Below the pieces are notes generated by a model. The model saw only the letters and a list, made by a program, of their open reading frames with translations. It was not told the origin of the DNA and made no database searches. A DNA stretch of 38,051 nucleotides, taken from Alphaproteobacteria bacterium. GTDB taxonomy: Bacteria > Pseudomonadota > Alphaproteobacteria > M2410. Below, piece after piece: positions 1-8,343 of this stretch (position 1 is the first letter of the stretch; each line of letters starts with the position of its first letter). Location of the stretch: contig JAUWTJ010000037.1 of the NCBI GenBank assembly GCA_030614785.1, positions 1 through 38,051 of the forward strand. Direction: 5' to 3'. The translations under genes and the position numbers were made by a program.

Positions 1-999
1 GGCCTTGGCAACGCATTCGCCCAACGTGTCTGAAATGTCAGGCGCGGGAAACATTGCCGCCATGAAAAGGTTGAGCGCCTCTGAATATTCGGTGAGCCCA
101 ACCCGCGCGGCAAATTCCGGGATCTTGCTGCGCTCAAATCCGTCAAAGGTTGGATCGACAAGCGCTGTCAGAATTTCACGGGCACGATCAGCGCGAAAGT
201 TCGCCATCAGCAGACCGTCGCCGTCCCTGATCCCGCCATAACCTTCCGCGACATGGGGCAGGACGAACTCATCGCCGGTATCCGCCGCATAGCAGACATC
301 AAGCGCTGCAGGAAAATCGCCGGTTTTGGCACCCTCGGCACAGCATATCGCTCGATATGCTTTTTCAACCCGGTCCCAGTTTTTGTCCCGGTCCATGGCA
401 TAGTACCGCCCGGTCATGGTGGCGATTTGCGCAGCGCCGCCGAGTTCCGCGAGCATAGCTTCCACAAATCCGCGTCCGCTGGTCGGCGGCGTGTCGCGGC
501 CATCCATAAAGGCGTGGATGTAAACCCTGATCCCTTCAGCAGCAATTATTTTTGCCAGTGCCACCATGTGATCCTGATGTGAGTGAACGCCGCCCGGCGA
601 GACCAGCCCCATCAAATGGCATGCTCCGCCAGATACCTTCAGCGCAGAAATCAGATTACGGAGCGCTTTTTCGTCGGCAATTTCACCTGAGGCAATCGCA
701 GCATCGATCCGTGGCAAATCCTGCATCACGACCCGGCCAGCGCCAATATTCATATGGCCGACTTCGGAATTGCCCATCTGACCATCGGGCAGACCAACGC
801 TGAGACCCGAGGTTTCCAGAAAAGCCAGCGCGCCCCGGGATGCATTCTCGCGCAGCAGCCGGTCGTAGTTGGGCGTCTGAGCCAATGTGATCGCGTTGGC
901 TTCCCCGCCCGGGGCATCGCCGAACCCGTCAAGGATACAAAGGACCACAGGGCCTTCAGGCTTTTCAATTTTCATAGGGGTCTTGTTCTCGCGTCTCAT
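1..999 (-). CDS. gpmI: 2,3-bisphosphoglycerate-independent phosphoglycerate mutase, 5' part (cut by left edge)
   Basis: Interconverts 3- and 2-phosphoglycerate in glycolysis and gluconeogenesis, using two Mn2+ ions and a phosphoserine intermediate. The first 333 codons are present and the frame stays open to base 1; the family is usually about 500-515 residues, so roughly the last third lies outside. Near the N-terminus is the metal-site segment VVLCILDGFG (Asp24). The catalytic-serine motif GNSEVGHMNIGAGR puts the nucleophile at Ser78. Further along are the substrate-site segments SPGGVHSH and FMDGRDTPP, and then FRADRARE. The start at 999 is preferred over an in-frame ATG at 975 because an AAGGTGG ribosome binding site lies 6 bases before it. 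The gene is downstream of rlmH with a 68-base gap, as in many alphaproteobacteria. The assignment is secure; the only oddity is the truncation by the window. Confidence 0.96.
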   Translation of the reverse strand, partial: MRRENKTPMKIEKPEGPVVLCILDGFGDAPGGEANAITLAQTPNYDRLLRENASRGALAFLETSGLSVGLPDGQMGNSEVGHMNIGAGRVVMQDLPRIDAAIASGEIADEKALRNLISALKVSGGACHLMGLVSPGGVHSHQDHMVALAKIIAAEGIRVYIHAFMDGRDTPPTSGRGFVEAMLAELGGAAQIATMTGRYYAMDRDKNWDRVEKAYRAICCAEGAKTGDFPAALDVCYAADTGDEFVLPHVAEGYGGIRDGDGLLMANFRADRAREILTALVDPTFDGFERSKIPEFAARVGLTEYSEALNLFMAAMFPAPDISDTLGECVAKA

Positions 1000-1067
1000 G
1001 CCGCCACCTTACAACAGTTCCGGTCAATACACCATTTTGGGCCCGTGATCACGTCCCGGGTGCAGAT

Positions 1068-1550
1068 TTATTCCCTGTGATAGGGATGATTGGCAAGGAT
1101 CGAAAGCGCCCGGTAAAGCTGCTCGGTCGCCATCACGCGCACCAACATATGCGGCCAGGTCATCGGAGAGAAACTCAAAAGCCGGTCGGCGCGGGCGCGC
1201 ACCTCGTCCGACAGGCCGTCGGCGCCGCCGATAACCAGCACACACTCGCGCACCCCCTCGTCGCGTTTTGCCGCCAGTCGATCCGCAAAACTCTTGCTGG
1301 TCTCCTGCTTGCCGCGTTCATCAAGGGCTATAACAAAGGCTCCTCCGGGGATATCTGCGAGGATGAGCTCGCCCTCGAGGCGTTTTCGCTCAGGGCCCTC
1401 AAGACGTTTCTTCAGCTCAAGCTCCCTGATCTCGAACCTGCCAAAGCCAAGCGCCGGTGCCAGACCCTTGAGGCGGCGACTATAATCCTTGATGAGATCC
1501 GCTTCGGCGCCCGGCTTCAGGCGGCCGAGGGCAATGAGCTTGATTTTCAA
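1068..1550 (-). CDS. rlmH: 23S rRNA pseudouridine-1915 N3-methyltransferase RlmH (TTG start)
   Basis: SPOUT-fold methyltransferase that uses SAM to methylate pseudouridine 1915 in helix 69 of 23S rRNA on assembled 70S ribosomes. The 160-residue protein matches the family length. It has the N-terminal MKIKLIALGRLK strand, the SAM-knot segment VIGGADGLSDEV, and the C-terminal QLYRALSILANHPYHRE signature. The start codon is TTG at 1548-1550. It overlaps the TGA stop of the preceding SDR gene (TTGA), with GGTGG-type bases a short way upstream, so translation is probably coupled to the SDR. In most relatives rlmH directly follows rsfS; here two SDR genes separate them. Function is certain from the motifs; the TTG start follows from the conserved N-terminus and the lack of a closer ATG. 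Confidence 0.96.
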   Translation of the reverse strand: MKIKLIALGRLKPGAEADLIKDYSRRLKGLAPALGFGRFEIRELELKKRLEGPERKRLEGELILADIPGGAFVIALDERGKQETSKSFADRLAAKRDEGVRECVLVIGGADGLSDEVRARADRLLSFSPMTWPHMLVRVMATEQLYRALSILANHPYHRE

Positions 1551-2455
1551 CTCTTGCCACCACCGGGATTCAGGTTTTCATCCGCTGCGAGAGCCTCAAG
1601 CGCTTCGGGACCAACCGCCTCAATCAAACTTTTGAACACAGAGCCGATGAAACCCTCCGTGTTTTCCAGCGAGGGATGCGGACCACCCAATGTCGCGCCG
1701 CCATCAACAACCAACGGATGACCGGTTATGAAACTTGACCCGTCGGATGCAAGAAAGAGCGCCGCCTCGGCAATATCGCGCGGCACGCCTGTTCTTGGCA
1801 GTGGCTGAACGCCCTCAAGTCCTTTTGCAACCGCATCCAGTGTCGCTTCGGCGGCCTGGGTTGGCAGACCAATGCCTGATGCAAATATCGCAGTGGCAAT
1901 GCCCCCGGGGCAAATCGAATTTACCCGGATATTAAAAGGCGCGAGCTCCATCGCGGCGGTTCGTGTAACATGCGCCACGGCGGCTTTCGATGCGGAATAG
2001 TGGTGCGGCCCGTATCCTGTTCTGATCCCGGCAACCGATGCGGTATTGATGATCGAACCAGATCCCTGTGCCTTCATAACAGGCGCGGCATGCTTCATGC
2101 CGAGCATGACCCCCAGGACAAGGACATCAAAGGTTTGCCTAAACCCCTCGACGGTTATATCGGAAATATCCGCCATTTCGCCGCCGAAACCGGCGTTGTT
2201 GAAGATGCAGTCAAGTCGGCCAAACCGCTGGACGGCCAGGTCCACCATAGCCTTGACCTGCGCATCATCAGACACGTCGGTATGAATATAGGACAGGCTG
2301 TCCTTATACGTCTCTTCGAGTTCGCGGCCCCTGTCGTCCTGCAGGTCCCCGACGACAACCTGCGCGCCCTCCTCAATGAAGAGCTTGACCGTTCCAAGGC
2401 CAATGCCGCTGGCCCCGCCTGTGATAACCGCTACCTTGTTCTTCAATCGGTCCAT
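1547..2455 (-). CDS. Short-chain dehydrogenase/reductase (classical SDR, paralogue 1)
   Basis: A 302-residue Rossmann-fold NAD(P)-dependent oxidoreductase of the classical SDR family; the substrate cannot be told from sequence. The cofactor loop TGGASGIG is at residues 12-19, and Asp37 at the end of the second strand suggests NAD(H) preference. NNAG is at 86-89, and the catalytic set is Ser140, Tyr153 and Lys157 (YSASK). The ending DGGATLGGP is followed by about 40 extra residues rich in Ala, Glu and Gly, longer than usual for the family. A strong AAAGGAGGG site precedes the ATG. The gene lies 14 bases after its closest neighbour and paralogue (2470-3336), sharing segments such as VLVLGVMLGMKHAAPVM, which indicates tandem duplication. 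Its stop overlaps the rlmH start. Confidence 0.93.
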   Translation of the reverse strand: MDRLKNKVAVITGGASGIGLGTVKLFIEEGAQVVVGDLQDDRGRELEETYKDSLSYIHTDVSDDAQVKAMVDLAVQRFGRLDCIFNNAGFGGEMADISDITVEGFRQTFDVLVLGVMLGMKHAAPVMKAQGSGSIINTASVAGIRTGYGPHHYSASKAAVAHVTRTAAMELAPFNIRVNSICPGGIATAIFASGIGLPTQAAEATLDAVAKGLEGVQPLPRTGVPRDIAEAALFLASDGSSFITGHPLVVDGGATLGGPHPSLENTEGFIGSVFKSLIEAVGPEALEALAADENLNPGGGKS

Positions 2456-2469
2456 GAGACCCTCCTTTT

Positions 2470-3336
2470 TCAGATTGCGTTTGGTTCGATGTGTTCCGAG
2501 AGCATCTCGACGAGCGGAGCAAAGGCGCCGCCCTCTTCTTCGGCCACGCGTATCCTGCCGCTGGTGATCCCGCCGTCCACCGCCAGTGATTGACCGGTGA
2601 CAAAACTCGAGCCGTCGGACGCCAGAAAAAGCGCCGCTTCTGCGATATCGGCAGGCAAGCCGGCGCGCGGAATGGGTTGCAAATCATCGAAAGCCGTCTG
2701 GACCAGATCCAGCGTCTGGTCAGCCAACTGGCTCGGGGCGCCCATGGCTTTGGCGAAGATCGGTGTGACGATGCCGCCGGGGCAGATGGCGTTGGCGCGG
2801 ATCTTGTGTTCGGCCAAATCAATCGCGGCCCATTTTGTGGCATGCATGACAGCAGCCTTGGCGGTTGAATAAATGATCGGGCCCCAGCTCGTGCCGATGC
2901 CGGCAATCGAGGCGGTATTGATGATGCTGCCGCTGCCCTGCTTAATCATCACGGGCGCGGCGTGTTTCATGCCCAACATGACACCAAGAACCAGGACATC
3001 CATTGTTGTGCGGAAGCCTTCGGGCGTCACATCAACAACGCCGCCGGAATGACCGACATAACCAGCATTGTTAAACAGGCAATCGAGACGGCCAAACTTT
3101 TGGGCGGCAAGGTCGATCATCGCCTTGACCTGCGCCTCGTTGGAAACATCGGTGTGAATATAAAAGGCCTTGCCGGCGTGATCCTCTTCAATCCTCGCGC
3201 CCTTGTCATCCTGGACATCGCCGACAATGACCTTTGCGCCCTCGGCAATAAAGAGATCGACGGCGCCGCGACCAATCCCGCTGGCGCCACCTGTGATGAT
3301 CGCGATTTTTCCTTCAAGACGTCCCGGAGTGCCCAT
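2470..3336 (-). CDS. Short-chain dehydrogenase/reductase (classical SDR, paralogue 2)
   Basis: A 288-residue classical SDR oxidoreductase of unknown substrate. TGGASGIG is at residues 15-22, Asp40 after the second strand suggests NAD(H), NNAG is at 89-92, and Ser143, Tyr156 and Lys160 form the active site (YSTAK). The C-terminal DGGITSGRIRV is followed by an acidic stretch and a tail that differs from paralogue 1. The central region is very close to paralogue 1 (VLVLGVMLGMKHAAPVM; FNNAG; GSGSIINTAS), so the pair probably arose by duplication and then diverged in substrate loop and tail. It lies between rsfS (88 bases upstream) and paralogue 1. Its ribosome binding site GAGGGA, 8 bases before the ATG, sits in one arm of a hairpin (see 3343-3378), so translation may be regulated. 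Confidence 0.93.
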   Translation of the reverse strand: MGTPGRLEGKIAIITGGASGIGRGAVDLFIAEGAKVIVGDVQDDKGARIEEDHAGKAFYIHTDVSNEAQVKAMIDLAAQKFGRLDCLFNNAGYVGHSGGVVDVTPEGFRTTMDVLVLGVMLGMKHAAPVMIKQGSGSIINTASIAGIGTSWGPIIYSTAKAAVMHATKWAAIDLAEHKIRANAICPGGIVTPIFAKAMGAPSQLADQTLDLVQTAFDDLQPIPRAGLPADIAEAALFLASDGSSFVTGQSLAVDGGITSGRIRVAEEEGGAFAPLVEMLSEHIEPNAI

Positions 3337-3342
3337 GGCTGT

Positions 3343-3378
3343 GTTCCCTCACAATTCCTTATTGTTTTGAGAGGGAAC
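3343..3378 (-). promoter_or_regulatory. Hairpin enclosing the ribosome binding site of SDR paralogue 2
   Basis: In the minus-strand transcript, GTTCCCTC pairs perfectly over 8 bases with GAGGGAAC, and inside it ACAAT pairs with ATTGT around the loop AAGGA; a 5-base bulge separates the stems. The 3' arm contains GAGGGA, the best ribosome binding site for the ATG at 3336, so folding would hide it. This could be a translational switch, an RNA thermometer or a chance structure. There is no U-run, so it is not a standard terminator. The pairing is read directly from the sequence; the function is inferred. Confidence 0.4.
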
Positions 3379-3388
3379 CCTAGCGAGT

Positions 3389-3406
3389 TTTGGCGTGAGC
3401 GCCAAA
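3389..3406. terminator. Short hairpin after rsfS (weak terminator candidate)
   Basis: TTTGGCG and CGCCAAA form a perfect 7-base stem with a TGAG/CTCA loop, 18 bases beyond the rsfS stop. No T-run follows on either strand, so it may be a processing or stability hairpin rather than a terminator. Confidence 0.25.
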
Positions 3407-3424
3407 GGGTTTCAGGCGCGGGCG

Positions 3425-3874
3425 TTAGTCCGTAGTTGTCGCTTCAGCCGGATCGATATCAGCATCGGCATGAAAAGTTGACGAATCAACACCCCAGATC
3501 TTTTCCAGCTTGTAGAAGTCACGCACTTCGGGACGAAAGATATGAACGATAACATCGCCCGCATCGATCAATACCCAGTCGCATGATGGCATGCCCTCGA
3601 TCCGGCATCGGCCATAACCGGCCTCTCTGAACCGACGTTGCAAATGATCAGCAAGAGCACCCACATGGCGCTGGGAACGACCCGAGGCAACGACCATATA
3701 ATCGGCAATCGAGGTTTTGCCGGCAAGATCGATTGAAACGACCTCTTGCGCCTTGTCTTCATCAAGTGAGTGGAGAATGAGGGAAAATAGATCTGTTGCG
3801 GCTTTGTCGGCTGCTTCAGGGCCGGCCAGTTCAGAGCCTGTTGCATCAGGATCTGTCGTCGCGGCGGAACTCAT
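3425..3874 (-). CDS. rsfS: Ribosomal silencing factor RsfS
   Basis: RsfS binds ribosomal protein L14 on the 50S subunit and blocks subunit joining in stationary phase or starvation; it was formerly called YbeB/Iojap. The 149-residue product has the whole domain: LILHSLDEDKAQEVVSIDL, GKTSIADYMVVASGRSQRHV, GMPSCDWVLIDAGDVIVHIF, and the C-terminal RDFYKLEKIWG. About 28 residues rich in Ala, Asp and Thr precede the domain, and a short acidic tail follows it. The ATG at 3874 has no well-spaced ribosome binding site of its own (GGAG is 16 bases away), but a short open frame upstream ends one base before it. nadD lies 223 bases upstream; the usual partner rlmH is displaced by two SDR genes. Confidence 0.95.
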   Translation of the reverse strand: MSSAATTDPDATGSELAGPEAADKAATDLFSLILHSLDEDKAQEVVSIDLAGKTSIADYMVVASGRSQRHVGALADHLQRRFREAGYGRCRIEGMPSCDWVLIDAGDVIVHIFRPEVRDFYKLEKIWGVDSSTFHADADIDPAEATTTD

Positions 3875-3875
3875 G

Positions 3876-3914
3876 TCAGTCAGGATCTGTCTCCATCTGG
3901 TTTGCTCCTCGCAT
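3876..3914 (-). CDS. Possible leader peptide upstream of rsfS (12 or 6 codons)
   Basis: A short frame encodes MRGANQMETDPD and ends in TGA exactly one base before the rsfS ATG (TGACATG). The inner ATG at 3894-3896 has a GAGGAG ribosome binding site 8 bases upstream, far better than anything in front of rsfS; the first ATG, at 3912-3914, lies in the loop of a hairpin. A ribosome that ends here could restart on rsfS, so this may be a translational coupling device. No codon bias suggests amino-acid attenuation. Frames this short arise by chance, so confidence is low. Confidence 0.3.
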   Translation of the reverse strand: MRGANQMETDPD

Positions 3915-3922
3915 GAGGAGCA
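3903..3922 (-). promoter_or_regulatory. Hairpin masking a GAGGAG ribosome binding site upstream of rsfS
   Basis: TGCTCCTC and GAGGAGCA form a perfect 8-base stem with a 4-base loop (ATGC in the transcript). The 3' arm is the GAGGAG site serving the short leader frame that abuts rsfS. When folded, the site is hidden. No T-run follows, so a terminator is unlikely. Confidence 0.4.
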
Positions 3923-4097
3923 GTTTCTCCCGTAAGGACCAATTCTTCAGGCGAGAAACGGCGGGACCGTACCACAAAAGATTTTCTACGCCTACCAATC
4001 CCGCTTACTTAGGTTAATACCTTGAAGTTATTACACTTTTTTGCTCTTTAGCCACCCTCTCCGCGCTGCACTGCGGCACAGAAGCAACAGAAACGAC

Positions 4098-4700
4098 TCA
4101 GCTGACGTCACTCCGGGGGCCGCCGGATTTGCGTATTTCGGTCGAGGACAATCCGGTGAGCTGCTCCTGAAGGACAGTCCAGCAGGGCGGCTGCATGAGC
4201 GCAAGTTTGAGGCTGTCAGACGCATCAAGGCGGACGGCGCGGTAGACGTGGGCGGCCCTGGAGCCAAGGGCAGCCTTTTCGAAGCCGGGACGGGCGATCA
4301 CGGCAACCGGTACGGTTTCAAAGATCTTCCGCCAGTTCTTCCACTGATCCACTTGCATGAGATTGTCGCCGCCCATGAGCCAGACGAAATTGCTGTGGTC
4401 CCGGCCCTTAAGCTTTGCCAGAAGATCTGCTGTAAAGGTTGTTCCAAGGCGGGTCTCCAGGTCCATGACCTTGATCCGGGGATGACGCGCCACCGCCTGT
4501 GCGGAGTGATAGCGCTGCTCAAAGGGCGCCATATCGGCCGCAGACTTCAACGGGTTTTGCGGCGAGACCAGCCACCATATTTCGTCGAGACCAAGACGCC
4601 TCAAGGCGATGAGCGATATGTGACGATGGCCCTCGTGCGCCGGATTGAACGAGCCGCCCAGAAGACCTATCTTGCGCGCCTTGTTACGAACCGGTGTCAT
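4098..4700 (-). CDS. nadD: Nicotinate-mononucleotide adenylyltransferase NadD
   Basis: Transfers AMP from ATP to nicotinate mononucleotide, making nicotinate adenine dinucleotide in the NAD pathway. The protein (200 residues from the chosen start) has the nucleotidyltransferase signature GGSFNPAHEGH at residues 15-25, the LVSPQNPLK segment, the FVWLMGGDN segment, and the C-terminal SSTEIRKSG motif (ISSTxxR type). The ATG at 4700 is preferred because GGGAGG lies just before it and because it fits the family's usual N-terminus. An in-frame ATG at 4739, next to the proA stop, would add 13 residues with a weaker site. It follows proA by about 40 bases and is probably the last gene of an obgE-proB-proA-nadD transcript. 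Confidence 0.95.
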   Translation of the reverse strand: MTPVRNKARKIGLLGGSFNPAHEGHRHISLIALRRLGLDEIWWLVSPQNPLKSAADMAPFEQRYHSAQAVARHPRIKVMDLETRLGTTFTADLLAKLKGRDHSNFVWLMGGDNLMQVDQWKNWRKIFETVPVAVIARPGFEKAALGSRAAHVYRAVRLDASDSLKLALMQPPCWTVLQEQLTGLSSTEIRKSGGPRSDVS

Positions 4701-4740
4701 ACGCCTCCCTTTTGCTGCGCTATCCTGTGGCCTGGCCATC

Positions 4741-6009
4741 CTATGGTCTCGTTTGACCTGATCCGTGTACGATATACTTGTAACTGGTGAGCTGTTCGGC
4801 GCCGACAGGGCCACGCGCATGCAACTTGCCGGTGGCAATGCCGATCTCAGCCCCCATGCCAAACTCGCCGCCATCGGCATATTGTGTCGAGGCATTGACC
4901 ATAAGGATTGCACTGTCGACAAGCCTTGTGAATCGCTCCACGACTGCTACATCTTCTGCGATAATTGCCTCGGTATGGCCCGAGGAGTATTTGCCGATGT
5001 GTTCCACCGCGCCGTCGACGCCGTCCACCAGTGCCACGGACAGGATGGCGTCAAGATACTCCGTAGACCAATCCTCTTCCACGGCCAGGGTTACCCGGTC
5101 ATCAGCGGCGCAGACATCGGCGTCACCGCGAAGAGCGCAGCCTGCACCGGCGAGCGCATCAAGTATTGGCCTCAGATGTGTTGCCGCCGCGGCGCGGTCA
5201 ACCAGCAAGGTTTCTGCCGTGCCGCAAATGCCGGTGCGGCGCATCTTGGCATTGACGGCGATGGCCACAGCCTTTTCAAGGTCAGCAGATTTGTCGACAT
5301 AGACATGGCAGATGCCTTCAAGATGGCCAATAACCGGCACTCTGGCCTCCGCCATCACCCGGGCGTTGAGGCCCTTGCCGCCTCTGGGGATCAGAATATC
5401 AATGTATTCGGCCATGTCCTGCAACATGGCGCCAACCGCCGCACGATCCCGGGTCGGAACAAGCTGGATCGCGTCGCCGGGCAAACCTGCTGCTGTGAGA
5501 CCTTCGACCAGACAGGCATGGATCGCCCGGGCTGAAAAGACGCTTTCGGATCCGCCGCGCAGGATTGCTGCATTGCCTGCCTTGAGACACAGAGCGCCGG
5601 CGTCAGCGGTGACGTTGGGGCGGCTTTCGTAGATCACACCGATCACACCCAGCGGCACGCGCACTCTTGAAATTTTCAAACCGTTGGGACGATCCCATTC
5701 TTCCATGAGATCGCCGACGGGGTCCTTGAAGGCCGCAACCGTTTCAAGGCCCGCAGCGATAGCCTCGACCCGATCATGATCAAGCGCCAGGCGGTCACGC
5801 ATGGCACCGGACAGCCCGTGTTCGTCGGCAGCGGCGAGATCCTTTTGGTTTTCTACAAGAATTTCACTTTCGCGCGCGCGGATAGTGGCCGCCATGGCCA
5901 TGAGAGCGGCTTGCTTTTCAGCACTGGAGGCTCTGGCCAGTTGCATGGCAGCGGCACGGGCTCGCTTGCCCATGTCATCCATCAGCGCGACGATATCCTG
6001 GTTACTCAT
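4741..6009 (-). CDS. proA: Gamma-glutamyl phosphate reductase (glutamate-5-semialdehyde dehydrogenase)
   Basis: NADPH-dependent reductive dephosphorylation of gamma-glutamyl phosphate to glutamate-5-semialdehyde, the second step of proline synthesis. The 422-residue length is normal. The aldehyde-dehydrogenase-fold catalytic cysteine is Cys262 in [14 protein letters not shown]. Other family segments are [28 protein letters not shown], and near the C-terminus [18 protein letters not shown]. It lies 22 bases after proB, its metabolic partner: the acyl phosphate made by ProB is unstable, and the two enzymes are thought to work together. The start at 6009 is an ATG. Nothing in the sequence looks abnormal. 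Confidence 0.97.
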   Translation of the reverse strand: MSNQDIVALMDDMGKRARAAAMQLARASSAEKQAALMAMAATIRARESEILVENQKDLAAADEHGLSGAMRDRLALDHDRVEAIAAGLETVAAFKDPVGDLMEEWDRPNGLKISRVRVPLGVIGVIYESRPNVTADAGALCLKAGNAAILRGGSESVFSARAIHACLVEGLTAAGLPGDAIQLVPTRDRAAVGAMLQDMAEYIDILIPRGGKGLNARVMAEARVPVIGHLEGICHVYVDKSADLEKAVAIAVNAKMRRTGICGTAETLLVDRAAAATHLRPILDALAGAGCALRGDADVCAADDRVTLAVEEDWSTEYLDAILSVALVDGVDGAVEHIGKYSSGHTEAIIAEDVAVVERFTRLVDSAILMVNASTQYADGGEFGMGAEIGIATGKLHARGPVGAEQLTSYKYIVHGSGQTRP

Positions 6010-6031
6010 AGCGTCCTCGACAGTTCCTTAC

Positions 6032-7159
6032 TCACATTAACACCATATCGTCCCGATGGACGAGTTCCGCACGGCCACGGTAGCCGAGCAGGCTTTCGAT
6101 CGCCGAGCTGTTATGACCGATGATACGCCGCGCATCCTCGCTTGAATAGGCCGACAGGCCGCGGGCGACGAGACGGCCTTTTTCAGTGCGCACATCGACA
6201 ACCGCGCCGCGCTCAAAGCTTCCGTCGATGGTCTTCACACCGGCGGGCAGCAGGCTGCCACCCTTGCGCAGAGCGCGCTCGGCGCCTTGATCGACGCTGA
6301 CGCTGCCCTCCGGATTGAGGCCGCCGGCAATCCAGTGCTTGCGCGCTGCGCGCGGGGTTTCAGACGCGGGAAACCAGGTCGCCAGGTCGCCGGCAAGGAG
6401 CCCGGCAATCGGGTGTTCGCGGGCCCCGGAGGTCACCACCATATGGCAGCCGGCCCCTGTGGCAATCTTCGCGGCCATCAGTTTGGTTGCCATGCCACCC
6501 GAACCAATCGCTGTGGCGGTGCGCTGTGTTGGCACTCCGGCCATGACTTCGATCTCATGGGTGATTTCGGTCACCTCGGAGATGAACCCGGCATCGGGAT
6601 TGATCTTCGGATCCTGACGATACAGACCATCGACATCGGACAGGAGCACAAGACAGTCTGCCGAAATCATTGAGGCAACGCGGGCCGCCAGACGATCATT
6701 GTCACCAAAGCGGATCTCCGATGTGGCAACCGTATCATTTTCATTGACCACGGGAATGGCGCCGCGCTCCAGCAAGGTCTCGATCGTGTCTCGTGCGTTG
6801 AGATAACGACGGCGCTCCTCGGTGTCGAAAAGCGTCAGAAGAATTTGCGCGACCGGGGCACCGTGCGATGCGAATGCGCCCGCCCAGGCCTGCGCCAGAT
6901 CAACCTGCCCTGCCGCTGCGGCGGCTTGCGCCTCTTCCAGATTAAGCAGCCCGGCATGGAACTTTAATTTCTCACGGCCCAGGGCAATTGCGCCGGAAGA
7001 CACCACAAGGACGTGCGCGCCGCGCGCGCGCAGAGCGGCAATGTCCCGGGCAAGCGTGCCAAGCCACTTAGCATTAACGCGCGAGGTGTCAGGTTCGATG
7101 AGAAGGGCGGAGCCAACCTTGATGACAATGCGCTGCGCCTGATCGAGACGCCCCGTCAT
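6032..7159 (-). CDS. proB: Glutamate 5-kinase with C-terminal PUA domain
   Basis: Phosphorylates glutamate to gamma-glutamyl phosphate, the first and usually proline-inhibited step of proline synthesis. The 375-residue product has the amino-acid-kinase domain (RIVIKVGSALL with Lys14, VVSSGAIALG, NENDTV, GDNDRLAARVA, LLSDVDGLY, GSGGMATKLMAA) in the first 260 residues, then a PUA domain (GAVVDVRTEKGRLVARGLSAYSS). The ATG at 7159 lies 13 bases after the obgE stop. The region before it has only a weak ribosome binding site, so coupling to obgE is likely. The upstream extension of the frame overlaps the end of obgE and is not family-like, so I left it out. Confidence 0.96.
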   Translation of the reverse strand: MTGRLDQAQRIVIKVGSALLIEPDTSRVNAKWLGTLARDIAALRARGAHVLVVSSGAIALGREKLKFHAGLLNLEEAQAAAAAGQVDLAQAWAGAFASHGAPVAQILLTLFDTEERRRYLNARDTIETLLERGAIPVVNENDTVATSEIRFGDNDRLAARVASMISADCLVLLSDVDGLYRQDPKINPDAGFISEVTEITHEIEVMAGVPTQRTATAIGSGGMATKLMAAKIATGAGCHMVVTSGAREHPIAGLLAGDLATWFPASETPRAARKHWIAGGLNPEGSVSVDQGAERALRKGGSLLPAGVKTIDGSFERGAVVDVRTEKGRLVARGLSAYSSEDARRIIGHNSSAIESLLGYRGRAELVHRDDMVLM

Positions 7160-7172
7160 GATACACACCAGA

Positions 7173-8237
<1,065 letters not shown>

Positions 8238-8248
8238 CTAATGGGAGA

Positions 8249-8260
8249 TTTCTCGAGAAA
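8249..8260. promoter_or_regulatory. Perfect 12-base palindrome upstream of obgE
   Basis: TTTCTCGAGAAA reads the same on both strands and lies 18 bases before the obgE start codon, where a promoter or operator would be expected. No known operator is recognised, and a palindrome of this size may be chance. Confidence 0.2.
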
Positions 8261-8290
8261 ATGCAAGATATTGCCCGGAAGCTTTGGGCA

Positions 8291-8343
8291 CTACCATGTT
8301 TTAGCAAAATGGTGTCTGACCCCATTTTGCTAAAACATGGTAG
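8291..8343. repeat. REP-like palindromic element (RAYT-type family, copy A)
   Basis: Two perfect 22-base arms (8291-8312 and 8322-8343) flank a 9-base centre. They begin CTACCATGTTTT and end AAAACATGGTAG. Read on the minus strand the core is TGGGGTCAGACACCAT, which matches 15 of 16 bases of the palindrome beside the RAYT transposase gene at 33342-33385. The outer TACCATG ends are shared too. The right arm ends exactly where the GNAT stop codon begins (8344), so it occupies the 3' end of the sdh-GNAT transcript and could act as a stabilising or terminating hairpin. Confidence 0.8.

Noticed and set aside
1077-1721. Long open frame on the plus strand opposite rlmH and the first SDR
   Set aside because: It is antisense to clearly conserved genes and its translation has no family features; long antisense frames are expected at high GC.
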